This document shows, piece after piece, positions 15,659 to 20,884 of a stretch of DNA of 20,884 nt. The notes below the pieces were generated by a model. It worked only from the letters and a program-made list of their open reading frames with translations, had not been told where the DNA came from and made no database searches. Position 1 is the first letter of the stretch; each line of letters begins with the position of its first letter. The DNA comes from an uncultured Megasphaera sp. (GTDB lineage: Bacteria; Bacillota; Negativicutes; Veillonellales; Megasphaeraceae): assembly GCA_934193515.1 (NCBI GenBank), contig CAKPVJ010000036.1, positions 1 to 20,884 on the forward strand. The letters are read 5' to 3'. A program made the position numbers and the translations under genes.

Positions 15659-15724
15659 TTAGACGCACTGATTGCACTGCAGTTTACAAACCATTTTTTT
15701 CCTAGTCCATAAAGCAATGTTCAT
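15659..15724 (-). CDS. Candidate 21-residue leader peptide upstream of purE
   Basis: A short ORF (ATG at 15724, TAA at 15659-15661) has a strong ribosome site, AAGGAG (15737-15732), 7 bases upstream. This is better than that of several real genes here. The product begins MNIALWTRKKMV and ends CKLQCNQCV, with three cysteines in a CX3CX2C spacing and two glutamines. It lies between the purE promoter and the purE terminator hairpin, as expected of a leader peptide whose translation controls attenuation. The repeat CAGTGC-AAT-CAGTGC encodes Gln-Cys-Asn-Gln-Cys. I do not recognise the peptide from any described family. A second 17-codon ORF (15658-15605), starting at the TAAATG junction, runs through the hairpin and is probably fortuitous. 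Confidence 0.55.
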   Translation of the reverse strand: MNIALWTRKKMVCKLQCNQCV

Positions 15725-15747
15725 AGTACATCTCCTTATTGATGTAA

Positions 15748-15789
15748 GACTATACTCATATATGCACCCGTATACGGTCATATACAGTC
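15748..15789 (-). promoter_or_regulatory. Structured 5' leader hairpin of the purine operon
   Basis: The minus-strand leader folds into a bulged stem. Outer arms GACTGTA (from 15789) and TATAGTC (ending at 15748) pair, followed inward by TATG/CATA and CCG-TATA-CGG. It lies between the likely transcription start and the leader ORF ribosome site. It does not match the purine riboswitch consensus (no GTTTCTACC-type core), and I cannot name it. Confidence 0.45.
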
Positions 15790-15809
15790 CATATATTAAA
15801 TACAAGTAA

Positions 15810-15838
15810 ATTCTATCAAAAACCTGTATATGTGTCAA
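15810..15838 (-). promoter_or_regulatory. Promoter of the purE-purF-purM-purN-purH-purD operon
   Basis: Perfect -35 TTGACA (15838-15833), 17-base spacer and -10 TAGAAT (15815-15810). The -35 box overlaps the pyrD stop codon. It is the strongest promoter match in the window. The leader from the likely start near 15803 to the purE TTG is about 210 bases. No PurR box (CGAA-type pair) was seen around it. Confidence 0.8.
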
Positions 15839-16749
15839 TCGTTAATCTTGCCAACGATATCACTAATATGAGAAATTCCCATCTTCTGGCAATATTGATC
15901 CATGCCGATTGCAATTTCTTCCACAGCCCGCGGGTTGACAAAGTTATAGGCACCGACAGCCACCGCGCTGGCACCAACGAGCATAAATTCAATCGCATCC
16001 TGCCAAGAGGCAATGCCGCCAAGTCCCAATACCGGAATTTGGACAGCTTGTGCCGTCTGCCAAACCATGCGCAAAGCGACAGGCTTAACAGCCGGGCCGG
16101 ACAAGCCGCCGGTAATATTGCCCAAAAGCGGTTTTTGCGTATAAATATCGACAGCCATGCCCGTCAGCGTATTAATTAACGACACGGCATCCGCTCCGGC
16201 TGCTTCGACAGCCTTGGCCATGACGGTAATATCCGTAACGTTAGGAGATAATTTCATAATGACCGGTTTGGATGTATGGTCTTTGACACTGCGCGTAACC
16301 GCAGCGGCTGCTTCCGGTTTGGTGCCAAAAACGATACCCCCTTCTTTAACGTTCGGACAGGAAATGTTGACTTCCAAGGCAGCTACGCCGTCTACATCCA
16401 GCTTGGCAGCCAATTCGCCGTATTCTTCCGCAGTGCCTGCAGAAATGTTGACGATAAGAGGTGTCGCATGCTGGCTGACTTTGGGCAGAATATCCTTTTT
16501 AAACGCATCGACGCCGGGATTTTCCAACCCGATGCAGTTGAGCATGCCGGACGGCGTTTCTGCGACGCGCACGCCGGGATTGCCTGCACGCGGCAGGGGC
16601 GTAATCCCTTTGGAAATAATCGCACCGATGTTGTCGATATCCAAAAAGTCAGCATATTCCAAGCCAAAGCCAAAGGTGCCGGATGCACCCATGACTGGTG
16701 TTTTCATCGAAATGCCGGCAAAGTTTACAGCCATACGATTGGTATCCAT
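15835..16749 (-). CDS. pyrD: Dihydroorotate dehydrogenase B, catalytic subunit (class 1B)
   Basis: FMN enzyme oxidising dihydroorotate to orotate in pyrimidine synthesis. As class 1B it passes electrons to NAD+ through the PyrK subunit. Visible blocks are GASGTFGFG (21-29), the TPSGMLNCIGLENPG segment, and LEVNISCPNVKEGG with catalytic cysteine C131 (class 1 enzymes use Cys, class 2 Ser). At 304 residues it is full length. The ATG at 16749 shares one base with the pyrK stop (TAATG), so it is coupled to pyrK, as expected for a heterotetramer. Confidence 0.96.
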   Translation of the reverse strand: MDTNRMAVNFAGISMKTPVMGASGTFGFGLEYADFLDIDNIGAIISKGITPLPRAGNPGVRVAETPSGMLNCIGLENPGVDAFKKDILPKVSQHATPLIVNISAGTAEEYGELAAKLDVDGVAALEVNISCPNVKEGGIVFGTKPEAAAAVTRSVKDHTSKPVIMKLSPNVTDITVMAKAVEAAGADAVSLINTLTGMAVDIYTQKPLLGNITGGLSGPAVKPVALRMVWQTAQAVQIPVLGLGGIASWQDAIEFMLVGASAVAVGAYNFVNPRAVEEIAIGMDQYCQKMGISHISDIVGKIND

Positions 16750-17510
16750 TAGAAGACCTCCTTAGACGAAAATACAGGACCGTCTGCGCAGACTTTATAC
16801 CGCTTGCCGCTTACTTTGCTTTCAAATGTACAGCCCAGACAAACACCAATCCCGCAAGCCATGCGTTTTTCCATAGATACTTCACAAGCAATGCCTGCTG
16901 CTTCAGACGCTTCAGCGATTGTTTTCATCATAACTGTCGGGCCGCACGTAGATACGCGGTCTATCGCATTTTCTGCAAAAATGGTCGGCAGGGCCTGTAC
17001 GGCAAATCCTTTCATGCCCAATGAACCATCGTCCGTCGTGACATAAATCTTGTCGGCATACGGTTCAAAAAATTTCGTCCAAAATGTTTCAGACGCTGTT
17101 TTGCCGCCGACCAGCACAACAGGCTTATCCAATGTCTTGGCCAAAAAAATAAGGGGGGCCAAGCCGACACCGCCGCCAACGAGCAGTGCCTTGCCCGGTG
17201 CGGTCGTAAACACGCCTTCTCCCAAAGGCCCTTCGACGCTAATCGTTTCTCCTGGTTTCATGGCAGCCATTTCATGAGTGCCCTTGCCAACCAACCGGTA
17301 AATAATCGTTACCGTGCCTGCTGCCGTATCGGCATCTACAATACCAAAAGGACGGCGCAAAAACGTCTTGCCTTCTGTTTTCTGTACATTCACAAACTGA
17401 CCGGGTTTTGCTTCTGCAGCAATCTGCGGTGCCTGAAAAACCATTTTCCAAACTTCTGGAATAATCGCTTCATTGGTCACAATAGCCGCTTCTTCTAAAA
17501 ATTTTTTCAC
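16749..17510 (-). CDS. pyrK: Dihydroorotate dehydrogenase B, electron transfer subunit
   Basis: Carries FAD and a [2Fe-2S] cluster that link PyrD to NAD+. The FAD-binding block is RRPFGIVD (about 52-59) and the nucleotide-binding loop is VGGGVGLAPL (111-120). The cluster ligands are C219, C224, C227 and C241 (CX4CX2CX13C). The frame extends to 17555, but GATGGAG lies 5 bases before a GTG at 17510, giving 253 residues in line with the family; I choose that start. pyrK comes first, then pyrD, and the two are translationally coupled. No other pyr gene is in the window. Confidence 0.94.
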   Translation of the reverse strand: MKKFLEEAAIVTNEAIIPEVWKMVFQAPQIAAEAKPGQFVNVQKTEGKTFLRRPFGIVDADTAAGTVTIIYRLVGKGTHEMAAMKPGETISVEGPLGEGVFTTAPGKALLVGGGVGLAPLIFLAKTLDKPVVLVGGKTASETFWTKFFEPYADKIYVTTDDGSLGMKGFAVQALPTIFAENAIDRVSTCGPTVMMKTIAEASEAAGIACEVSMEKRMACGIGVCLGCTFESKVSGKRYKVCADGPVFSSKEVF

Positions 17511-17545
17511 CTGTTCTCCATCCTTCCCTTTCTTATTCTGAAAGT

Positions 17546-17554
17546 ATTGTACCA
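17546..17554 (-). promoter_or_regulatory. Candidate extended -10 promoter of pyrK-pyrD
   Basis: TGGTACAAT (hexamer TACAAT at 17551-17546) lies 36 bases before the pyrK GTG. The -35 region is poor. The short leader leaves no room for a PyrR-type attenuator. Confidence 0.5.
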
Positions 17555-17643
17555 TATTTTATGCTCTGAATACATGTATCTGCACACACTAATCCGTATC
17601 ATACATAAAAAATTCATTCTTTGCCACACTGTACACAAAGGAT

Positions 17644-18024
17644 TTACCCCATGACGTAAGCCGCCAACAACGCCTGAATCTTATAGATGTTGGTATCTGT
17701 ACTGAATTTTTGCGTAATCGCTTCCGTTCCCATACCATTGACCCATATTTTCAACTCCGCATCCAAATCAAAATTGCCGGCCGATTCTACAGCGAAATGG
17801 GTAATATTGTGATACGGGATAGAATGATATTCGACTTTTTTGCCGGTCATGCCCTGCACGTTGACAATAATCAGGCGGCAGTTGGTAAAAATCCACATAT
17901 CCCGAATAATTTTATATGCTTGATTAATCATTTCGCCCCGCATGAGCATCGGTGAATATTTTTCCCGTACTTCTTCCGCATCAATTTCGCTTGCGTTGCC
18001 CATCAATCCATTAAAAAATCCCAT
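17644..18024 (-). CDS. Bacterial PH-domain protein
   Basis: Small cytoplasmic protein of 126 residues with the bacterial pleckstrin-homology fold pattern. A helical N-terminal segment (EEVREKYSPMLMRGEMINQAYK) is followed by strand-rich sequence: IRDMWIFTNCRLIIVNVQG, then the VEYHSIPYHNITHFAVES block typical of this family. There is no signal peptide or membrane segment. Function is unknown for the family as a whole. It is monocistronic: 133 bases separate it from pyrK. AAAGGAG lies 9 bases before the ATG. No convincing terminator follows it; a 5-bp CTTTG/CAAAG stem near 17620-17640 is the only candidate. Confidence 0.85.
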   Translation of the reverse strand: MGFFNGLMGNASEIDAEEVREKYSPMLMRGEMINQAYKIIRDMWIFTNCRLIIVNVQGMTGKKVEYHSIPYHNITHFAVESAGNFDLDAELKIWVNGMGTEAITQKFSTDTNIYKIQALLAAYVMG

Positions 18025-18079
18025 GGGTCATCACTCCTTTTGGTTGTCTATGTCATACAGCGATAGTATCAACAGCTAT

Positions 18080-18092
18080 GAATACTGTATTC
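18080..18092. repeat. 13-bp palindrome in the PH-gene leader
   Basis: GAATACTGTATTC is a perfect palindrome about the central base, lying between the candidate -10 and the PH-protein gene. Its core resembles the TATACAGTATA palindrome at 7813-7823, so it could be an operator. The evidence is sequence symmetry only. Confidence 0.35.
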
Positions 18093-18114
18093 GCTGCATG
18101 GATTGCATAGATTT

Positions 18115-18123
18115 ATTATACCA
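18115..18123 (-). promoter_or_regulatory. Candidate extended -10 promoter of the PH-domain gene
   Basis: TGGTATAAT (hexamer 18120-18115) is a consensus extended -10, about 90 bases ahead of the gene. No good -35 was found. Confidence 0.55.
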
Positions 18124-18239
18124 TACAGACTACCATTTCCCTATCATCTCGCCAGGGAGCCTTACCCGCTTGGCACGCCATGTCTTTATATCATTTATCA
18201 GGGTTTAGGACTGCCGTATAAACGCTCTAAAATGTAGCA

Positions 18240-18265
18240 GAGCCGTCGTTTGTACACGGCGGCTC
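18240..18265. terminator. Hairpin downstream of etfA (probable terminator)
   Basis: GAGCCG (18240-18245) pairs with CGGCTC (18260-18265). The stem extends to about 10 bp through CGT/ACG, with one T:G pair on the plus strand and a C:A mismatch on the minus strand. It lies 33 bases beyond the etfA stop. On the minus strand the sequence after it reads TGCTACATTTTAGAG, a weak T tract. The rest of the gap 18025-18297 holds the PH-gene leader and promoter, and a loose GCCA...TGGC stem near 18150-18175. Confidence 0.5.
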
Positions 18266-18297
18266 CTCATTCGTTTCTATTACTACATATATGTATA

Positions 18298-19302
18298 TTA
18301 TTTTTTTAGTTTCTTAAATTCTTCTTCCAATGCAGGCAGCGCTTCAAATAAATCACCGACAATTCCATAATGGGCAAATTGGAAAATCGGCGCATCCGGG
18401 TCTTTGTTGACAGCAATAATAAGTTCTGCATCCTGAATGCCTAATTTGTGCTGAATGGCACCGGAAATGCCGAGGGCAATATAGATTTTAGGTGCTATTT
18501 TTTTGCCGGTAATGCCAATTTGAATATCATGGGCTGCCCAGCCATTATCTACCAGCGGTTTGGAAACACCAAAAGCGGCACCGATTGCCTCTGCAAAGGC
18601 CTGCACTTTCTGCATCCCCGCTTCATCACCAACACCTCGGCCAGCACCTACGATGATTTCTGCGTGTTCCAGATTTATATCCAACGCTTCCGGCGGCAAT
18701 GGTTCAACATGCGTTATCTGGTAAGACGATGCAATATCACTGTCTGCCACAGTTTCTGTTACAATCTGTCCCTGGCGGCTCGCATCGGGTGCATTGCCGC
18801 GGAAAATTTTACCACTGACCGTAGCTAGCTGCGGCCGGGTTGTCGTTTGAATTTTTACAAACAATTTGCCCGTGTAAGCCGGCCGAATCCAAGTCAGCGT
18901 ATCACCTTCACCGTCATAATATACATCAATACAGTCCGCTACCAAGCCGACATTCATCGCAGCAGACAGACGACCGCCTAAATCACGGCCATCATTTGAT
19001 GCTCCGATTAAAATAACGTTCGGCATGTATTTTTTCACCAATACTGCCATCGCGTGCGTATAACGAACTGCATCAAACGACGTCCATTCTGGCTGCGGCA
19101 CGATAATCGCGCCATCTGCACCATACGAAACAGCCGTTTTGGCAATAGGCTCTGCGTCTTTCCCCAAAACAACAGCTACTAAGGAAGTATGACGTACATC
19201 GGCCAATTCCCGTCCTTTTCCCAATAATTCTATACTGACCGGGCTCAACGCACCGTTTACGATTTCACAGTATACCCAAATCGCGTTATTCCATTCCATC
19301 AT
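18298..19302 (-). CDS. etfA: Electron transfer flavoprotein, alpha subunit
   Basis: Alpha subunit of the FAD-containing EtfAB heterodimer, which carries electrons between NADH, ferredoxin or acyl-CoA dehydrogenases and their partners. The C-terminal FAD domain is clear: GAGRGVGDEAGM, PLVDNGWAAHDIQIGITGK and the ALGISGAIQHKLGIQDAE signature, then AVNKDPDAPIFQFAHYGIVGD. At 334 residues it is full length. The start is MM at 19302, with AAGGAGG 6 bases upstream inside the etfB stop region (11-base gap). Whether this pair bifurcates electrons cannot be decided here: no acyl-CoA dehydrogenase, FixC or FixX gene is adjacent within the window. Confidence 0.95.
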   Translation of the reverse strand: MMEWNNAIWVYCEIVNGALSPVSIELLGKGRELADVRHTSLVAVVLGKDAEPIAKTAVSYGADGAIIVPQPEWTSFDAVRYTHAMAVLVKKYMPNVILIGASNDGRDLGGRLSAAMNVGLVADCIDVYYDGEGDTLTWIRPAYTGKLFVKIQTTTRPQLATVSGKIFRGNAPDASRQGQIVTETVADSDIASSYQITHVEPLPPEALDINLEHAEIIVGAGRGVGDEAGMQKVQAFAEAIGAAFGVSKPLVDNGWAAHDIQIGITGKKIAPKIYIALGISGAIQHKLGIQDAELIIAVNKDPDAPIFQFAHYGIVGDLFEALPALEEEFKKLKK

Positions 19303-19313
19303 GTCATCCCTCC

Positions 19314-20099
19314 TTATATCAGCTTTTTCGTTTTCAAATCAACCACCAGCTGATGTACTGCATCTGCAGCCGTCGCGCCGTCTATCATCGTTCCCGTCGG
19401 ATGCGGCTGCGGTGCAAACAGTTCCGTCACTTTCGTTGCTGAACCAGCCGTGCCGACGTCCTGCGGTGTCAGTCCCAAATCTTCCAAACGCATCACTGCA
19501 AATACGGCTTTCTTGGCTTTCATAGATCCGCGTATTTTAGGGGCCCGCGGTGTGTTGATAGTTTCCATGACCGAGCATACTGCCGGCAGCGATACCGTTA
19601 CCGTTTCCAAGCTATTATGATTCTTGCGGGTTCCTTGCAGTATATGTCCTTCCACGGCAATGGATTCTGCATAGGAAAGCAGCGACATGCCCAGCTGCTG
19701 TGCTACTGCCGGGGGAATCTGCCCCGTATCGCCGTCTGTAGAACGCTTCCCTGTCAGCACGAGGTCTGCCCCGCCTATTTTTTCAATCGCCTTTGCCAAG
19801 ATTTTTCCCGTCGCCAGCGTATCCGAACCAGCCATGCGTTCATCCGAAACAAGCACGCCCGTATCCGCTCCCATGGCAATGCCGTCACGCATCACTTCAC
19901 CTGCCATGGCATTGCCCATCGTCAACAGCGTAACAGTACCTCCCAATGCCTCTTTCAATGCCACCCCAGCCTCTACAGCATGCGCGTCAACAGGATTTAA
20001 CATCGAAGGCGCACCCACACGAACCAGATTATGCTGTTTGGCATCAATTTGAATGTCTGATACAGCCGGTACTTGTTTAACCAAAACAACGATATTCAT
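19314..20099 (-). CDS. etfB: Electron transfer flavoprotein, beta subunit
   Basis: Beta subunit of EtfAB. It begins NIVVLVKQVPAVSD, then NPVDAHAVEAGVALKE, and has a nucleotide-binding pattern with VLTGKRSTDGDTGQIPPAVAQ and the recognition-loop block near TPRAPKIRGSMKAKK. In bifurcating ETFs this subunit binds a second FAD in place of AMP. The longest frame starts at 20105, but AGGAGG ends one base before that ATG and 7 bases before the ATG at 20099, so I start at 20099 (261 residues). It is the first gene of the etfB-etfA operon. Confidence 0.95.
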   Translation of the reverse strand: MNIVVLVKQVPAVSDIQIDAKQHNLVRVGAPSMLNPVDAHAVEAGVALKEALGGTVTLLTMGNAMAGEVMRDGIAMGADTGVLVSDERMAGSDTLATGKILAKAIEKIGGADLVLTGKRSTDGDTGQIPPAVAQQLGMSLLSYAESIAVEGHILQGTRKNHNSLETVTVSLPAVCSVMETINTPRAPKIRGSMKAKKAVFAVMRLEDLGLTPQDVGTAGSATKVTELFAPQPHPTGTMIDGATAADAVHQLVVDLKTKKLI

Positions 20100-20151
20100 A
20101 TACATACCTCCTCATCAAAAAAGGAATTCATTTCATCTTTTCTATGTCTAC

Positions 20152-20180
20152 ATTATTGCATAATTTTAAAAAATAATCAA
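20152..20180 (-). promoter_or_regulatory. Promoter of etfB-etfA
   Basis: -35 TTGATT (20180-20175), 17-base spacer, and -10 AATAAT (20157-20152) preceded by TGC (extended -10). The sequence upstream of the -35 (20181-20212) is almost pure A/T and could act as an UP element, which suggests strong expression. Confidence 0.65.
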
Positions 20181-20316
20181 CTAATAATTTTTATTTATTA
20201 AATTTTCTTATAAAGTGTATACTATTGTATATCCTATACCAACAAACGCACCCACTCTCCTGCGTTTTCAACCTAGACGCGCTTGCAATTCTTTTACAAA
20301 TGCTGACAATGTACCC

Positions 20317-20345
20317 TTGTTTTTTGTAGCGAGATATGCTATTAT
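20317..20345 (+). promoter_or_regulatory. Promoter of tRNA-Arg
   Basis: -35 TTGTTT (20317-20322), 17-base spacer, and -10 TATTAT (20340-20345) preceded by TGC. Transcription would begin near 20352, about 25 bases before the tRNA. The stretch 20181-20316 between this and the divergent etfB promoter holds nothing else I can name. Confidence 0.6.
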
Positions 20346-20376
20346 AGTGAAGTATTCGCTATGCGATATAAATTAT

Positions 20377-20451
20377 GCGCCTATAGCTCAGGGGATAGAG
20401 CACCGGTCTCCGGAACCGGGTGCGAAGGTTCGAATCCTTCTAGGCGCACCA
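20377..20451 (+). tRNA. tRNA-Arg (anticodon CCG)
   Basis: A full cloverleaf can be drawn. Acceptor stem GCGCCTA / TAGGCGC (20377-20383 with 20441-20447), D stem GCTC/GAGC, anticodon stem CCGGT/ACCGG with loop CTCCGGA (anticodon CCG at 20410-20412), and T arm with GGTTCGAATCC. Discriminator A and an encoded CCA (20449-20451) complete it. It reads the CGG arginine codon. It stands alone, with its own promoter and terminator. Confidence 0.97.
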
Positions 20452-20452
20452 T

Positions 20453-20496
20453 AAAAAATAAGCGGTTTCACAACAATGTGAGACCGCTTATTTTTT
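20453..20496 (+). terminator. Intrinsic terminator of tRNA-Arg
   Basis: A 20-bp stem with a single T:G wobble pair (the AATAAGCGGT arm and its complement, loop ACAA at 20473-20476) ends in a run of T. It starts two bases after the tRNA CCA end. Confidence 0.92.
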
Positions 20497-20508
20497 GTTT
20501 TGCTGCTT

Positions 20509-20823
20509 ATTGTAAATCCGCCTTCAAAAAGTTGTAAACTGCTGAATAACAAGATAAAAGTATTAAAACGAACCGCCTTTGGATTCCGAAATTTCAACAG
20601 ATTCCGGTCGCGAATTTTATGGCTGTCCCGTGTAAAATAAAAATAAAAAAGACGTGAGGAAAGTTCACTCATGTCCATCTATAGTAGATGATTGGAAAGG
20701 CACTCAATATTTGATAAAGAACCATAAATTGGGTGTACTTTATGTGGTTGATTTTTTAGCATATAATAATTATACTAGCTGAGAGGCCCTTTGGGGCCTC
20801 TTTTTGCTAGGCGGATTTACAAT
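20509..20823. repeat. 315-bp non-coding segment bounded by 15-bp perfect inverted repeats
   Basis: ATTGTAAATCCGCCT (20509-20523) recurs as its exact complement AGGCGGATTTACAAT (20809-20823). The similarity extends inward: both copies are flanked on the inner side by TTTTTG (1-2 bases apart) when read in the same sense. No convincing gene lies between. The segment contains a short palindrome (CATCTA-TAG-TAGATG near 20676), A/T-rich promoter-like sequence (TTGATT 17 bp TATACT, 20748-20776) and a terminator. It may be a MITE-like element or two opposed ends of insertion sequences. I cannot assign a family. Confidence 0.4.
20782..20805 (+). terminator. Intrinsic terminator near the right inverted repeat
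   Basis: GAGGCCC (20783-20789) pairs with GGGCCTC (20794-20800), loop TTTG, followed by TTTTT. It is a compact, GC-rich textbook terminator on the plus strand with no gene visible upstream of it. It would block transcription from the tRNA side from entering whatever starts at the window edge. Confidence 0.8.
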
Positions 20824-20867
20824 CTAAGTGCAACAATAACTTGAAATAAAAATGACACATGGATCTC

Positions 20868-20876
20868 TGCTATAAT
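20868..20876 (+). promoter_or_regulatory. Candidate outward promoter at the window edge
   Basis: TGCTATAAT (20868-20876) is a consensus extended -10 pointing out of the window. A plus-strand gene probably begins just beyond 20884. The -35 at 17 bases (AAAAAT) is poor. Confidence 0.4.
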
Positions 20877-20884
20877 GGTGTTTG

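Noticed and set aside
15740..15805. Purine (guanine) riboswitch ahead of purE
   Set aside because: The conserved core of that class (GTTTCTACC-type J/L sequences) is not present; only a bulged hairpin is seen.
17620..17643. Terminator of the PH-domain gene (CTTTG/CAAAG)
   Set aside because: Only a 5-bp stem with a 12-base loop and a distant T run; too weak to list.
18140..18180. Riboswitch or small RNA on the plus strand around GCCAGGGAGC
   Set aside because: There is a loose GCCA...TGGC stem but no match to a class I can recall and no suitable gene downstream on that strand.
18116..18181. 21-codon minus-strand ORF between etfA and the PH gene
   Set aside because: It has no ribosome site, and it overlaps the PH-gene promoter.
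20388..20678. 96-residue minus-strand ORF
   Set aside because: It runs antisense through the tRNA-Arg and its terminator; such tRNA-antisense ORFs (ending RRIRTFAPGSGDRCSIP) are a known kind of false gene. It has no ribosome site.

Overview
The window looks like an ordinary chromosomal housekeeping region of an anaerobic Bacillota. I favour a Negativicutes member of the Megasphaera/Veillonellaceae type. The grounds are AGGAGG-type ribosome sites on nearly every gene, the phoH-ybeY-cdd-era-recO cluster, a PyrK-dependent (class 1B) dihydroorotate dehydrogenase, a stand-alone IMP cyclohydrolase in place of bifunctional PurH, and EtfAB. The genus is inference. Almost all genes lie on the minus strand, so the order of transcription runs right to left.

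Region 1 (about 61-7647, minus) is one tightly packed operon. It reads: B12-binding radical SAM protein, YhcC-type radical SAM protein, phoH, ybeY, cdd, era, a CBS-domain CorC/HlyC-like membrane protein, recO. Several genes overlap or lie within 25 bases of each other. The start of the CorC-like gene is anomalous: the ATG with a ribosome site is out of frame with the rest of the protein.

Region 2 (7687-8600) holds the only clear plus-strand protein gene, a flavodoxin-fold NAD(P)H reductase with a four-cysteine cluster. After it comes a strong hairpin shared with the convergent fumC.

Region 3 (8602-15838, minus) holds fumC (class II fumarase) and a purine operon transcribed purE-purF-purM-purN-purH(N)-purD. 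purE is preceded by a good promoter and a structured leader. The leader contains a 21-codon ORF with a strong ribosome site that ends just before an intrinsic-terminator hairpin. This looks like a translation-linked attenuator and is the most interesting signal in the window. fumC also appears to have a hairpin leader of its own.

Region 4 (15835-18024, minus) holds pyrK-pyrD (pyrimidine synthesis) and a small bacterial PH-domain protein. Region 5 (18298-20180, minus) is etfB-etfA behind an AT-rich promoter. Region 6 (20317-20884) is a plus-strand tRNA-Arg(CCG) with promoter and terminator. It is followed by a non-coding stretch bounded by 15-bp perfect inverted repeats, with a terminator and an outward promoter at the window edge, possibly the end of an insertion sequence.

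I found no CRISPR array, prophage or rRNA. The window does not contain purC, purB, purL/Q/S, AICAR transformylase, the other pyr genes, or an acyl-CoA dehydrogenase to pair with EtfAB.
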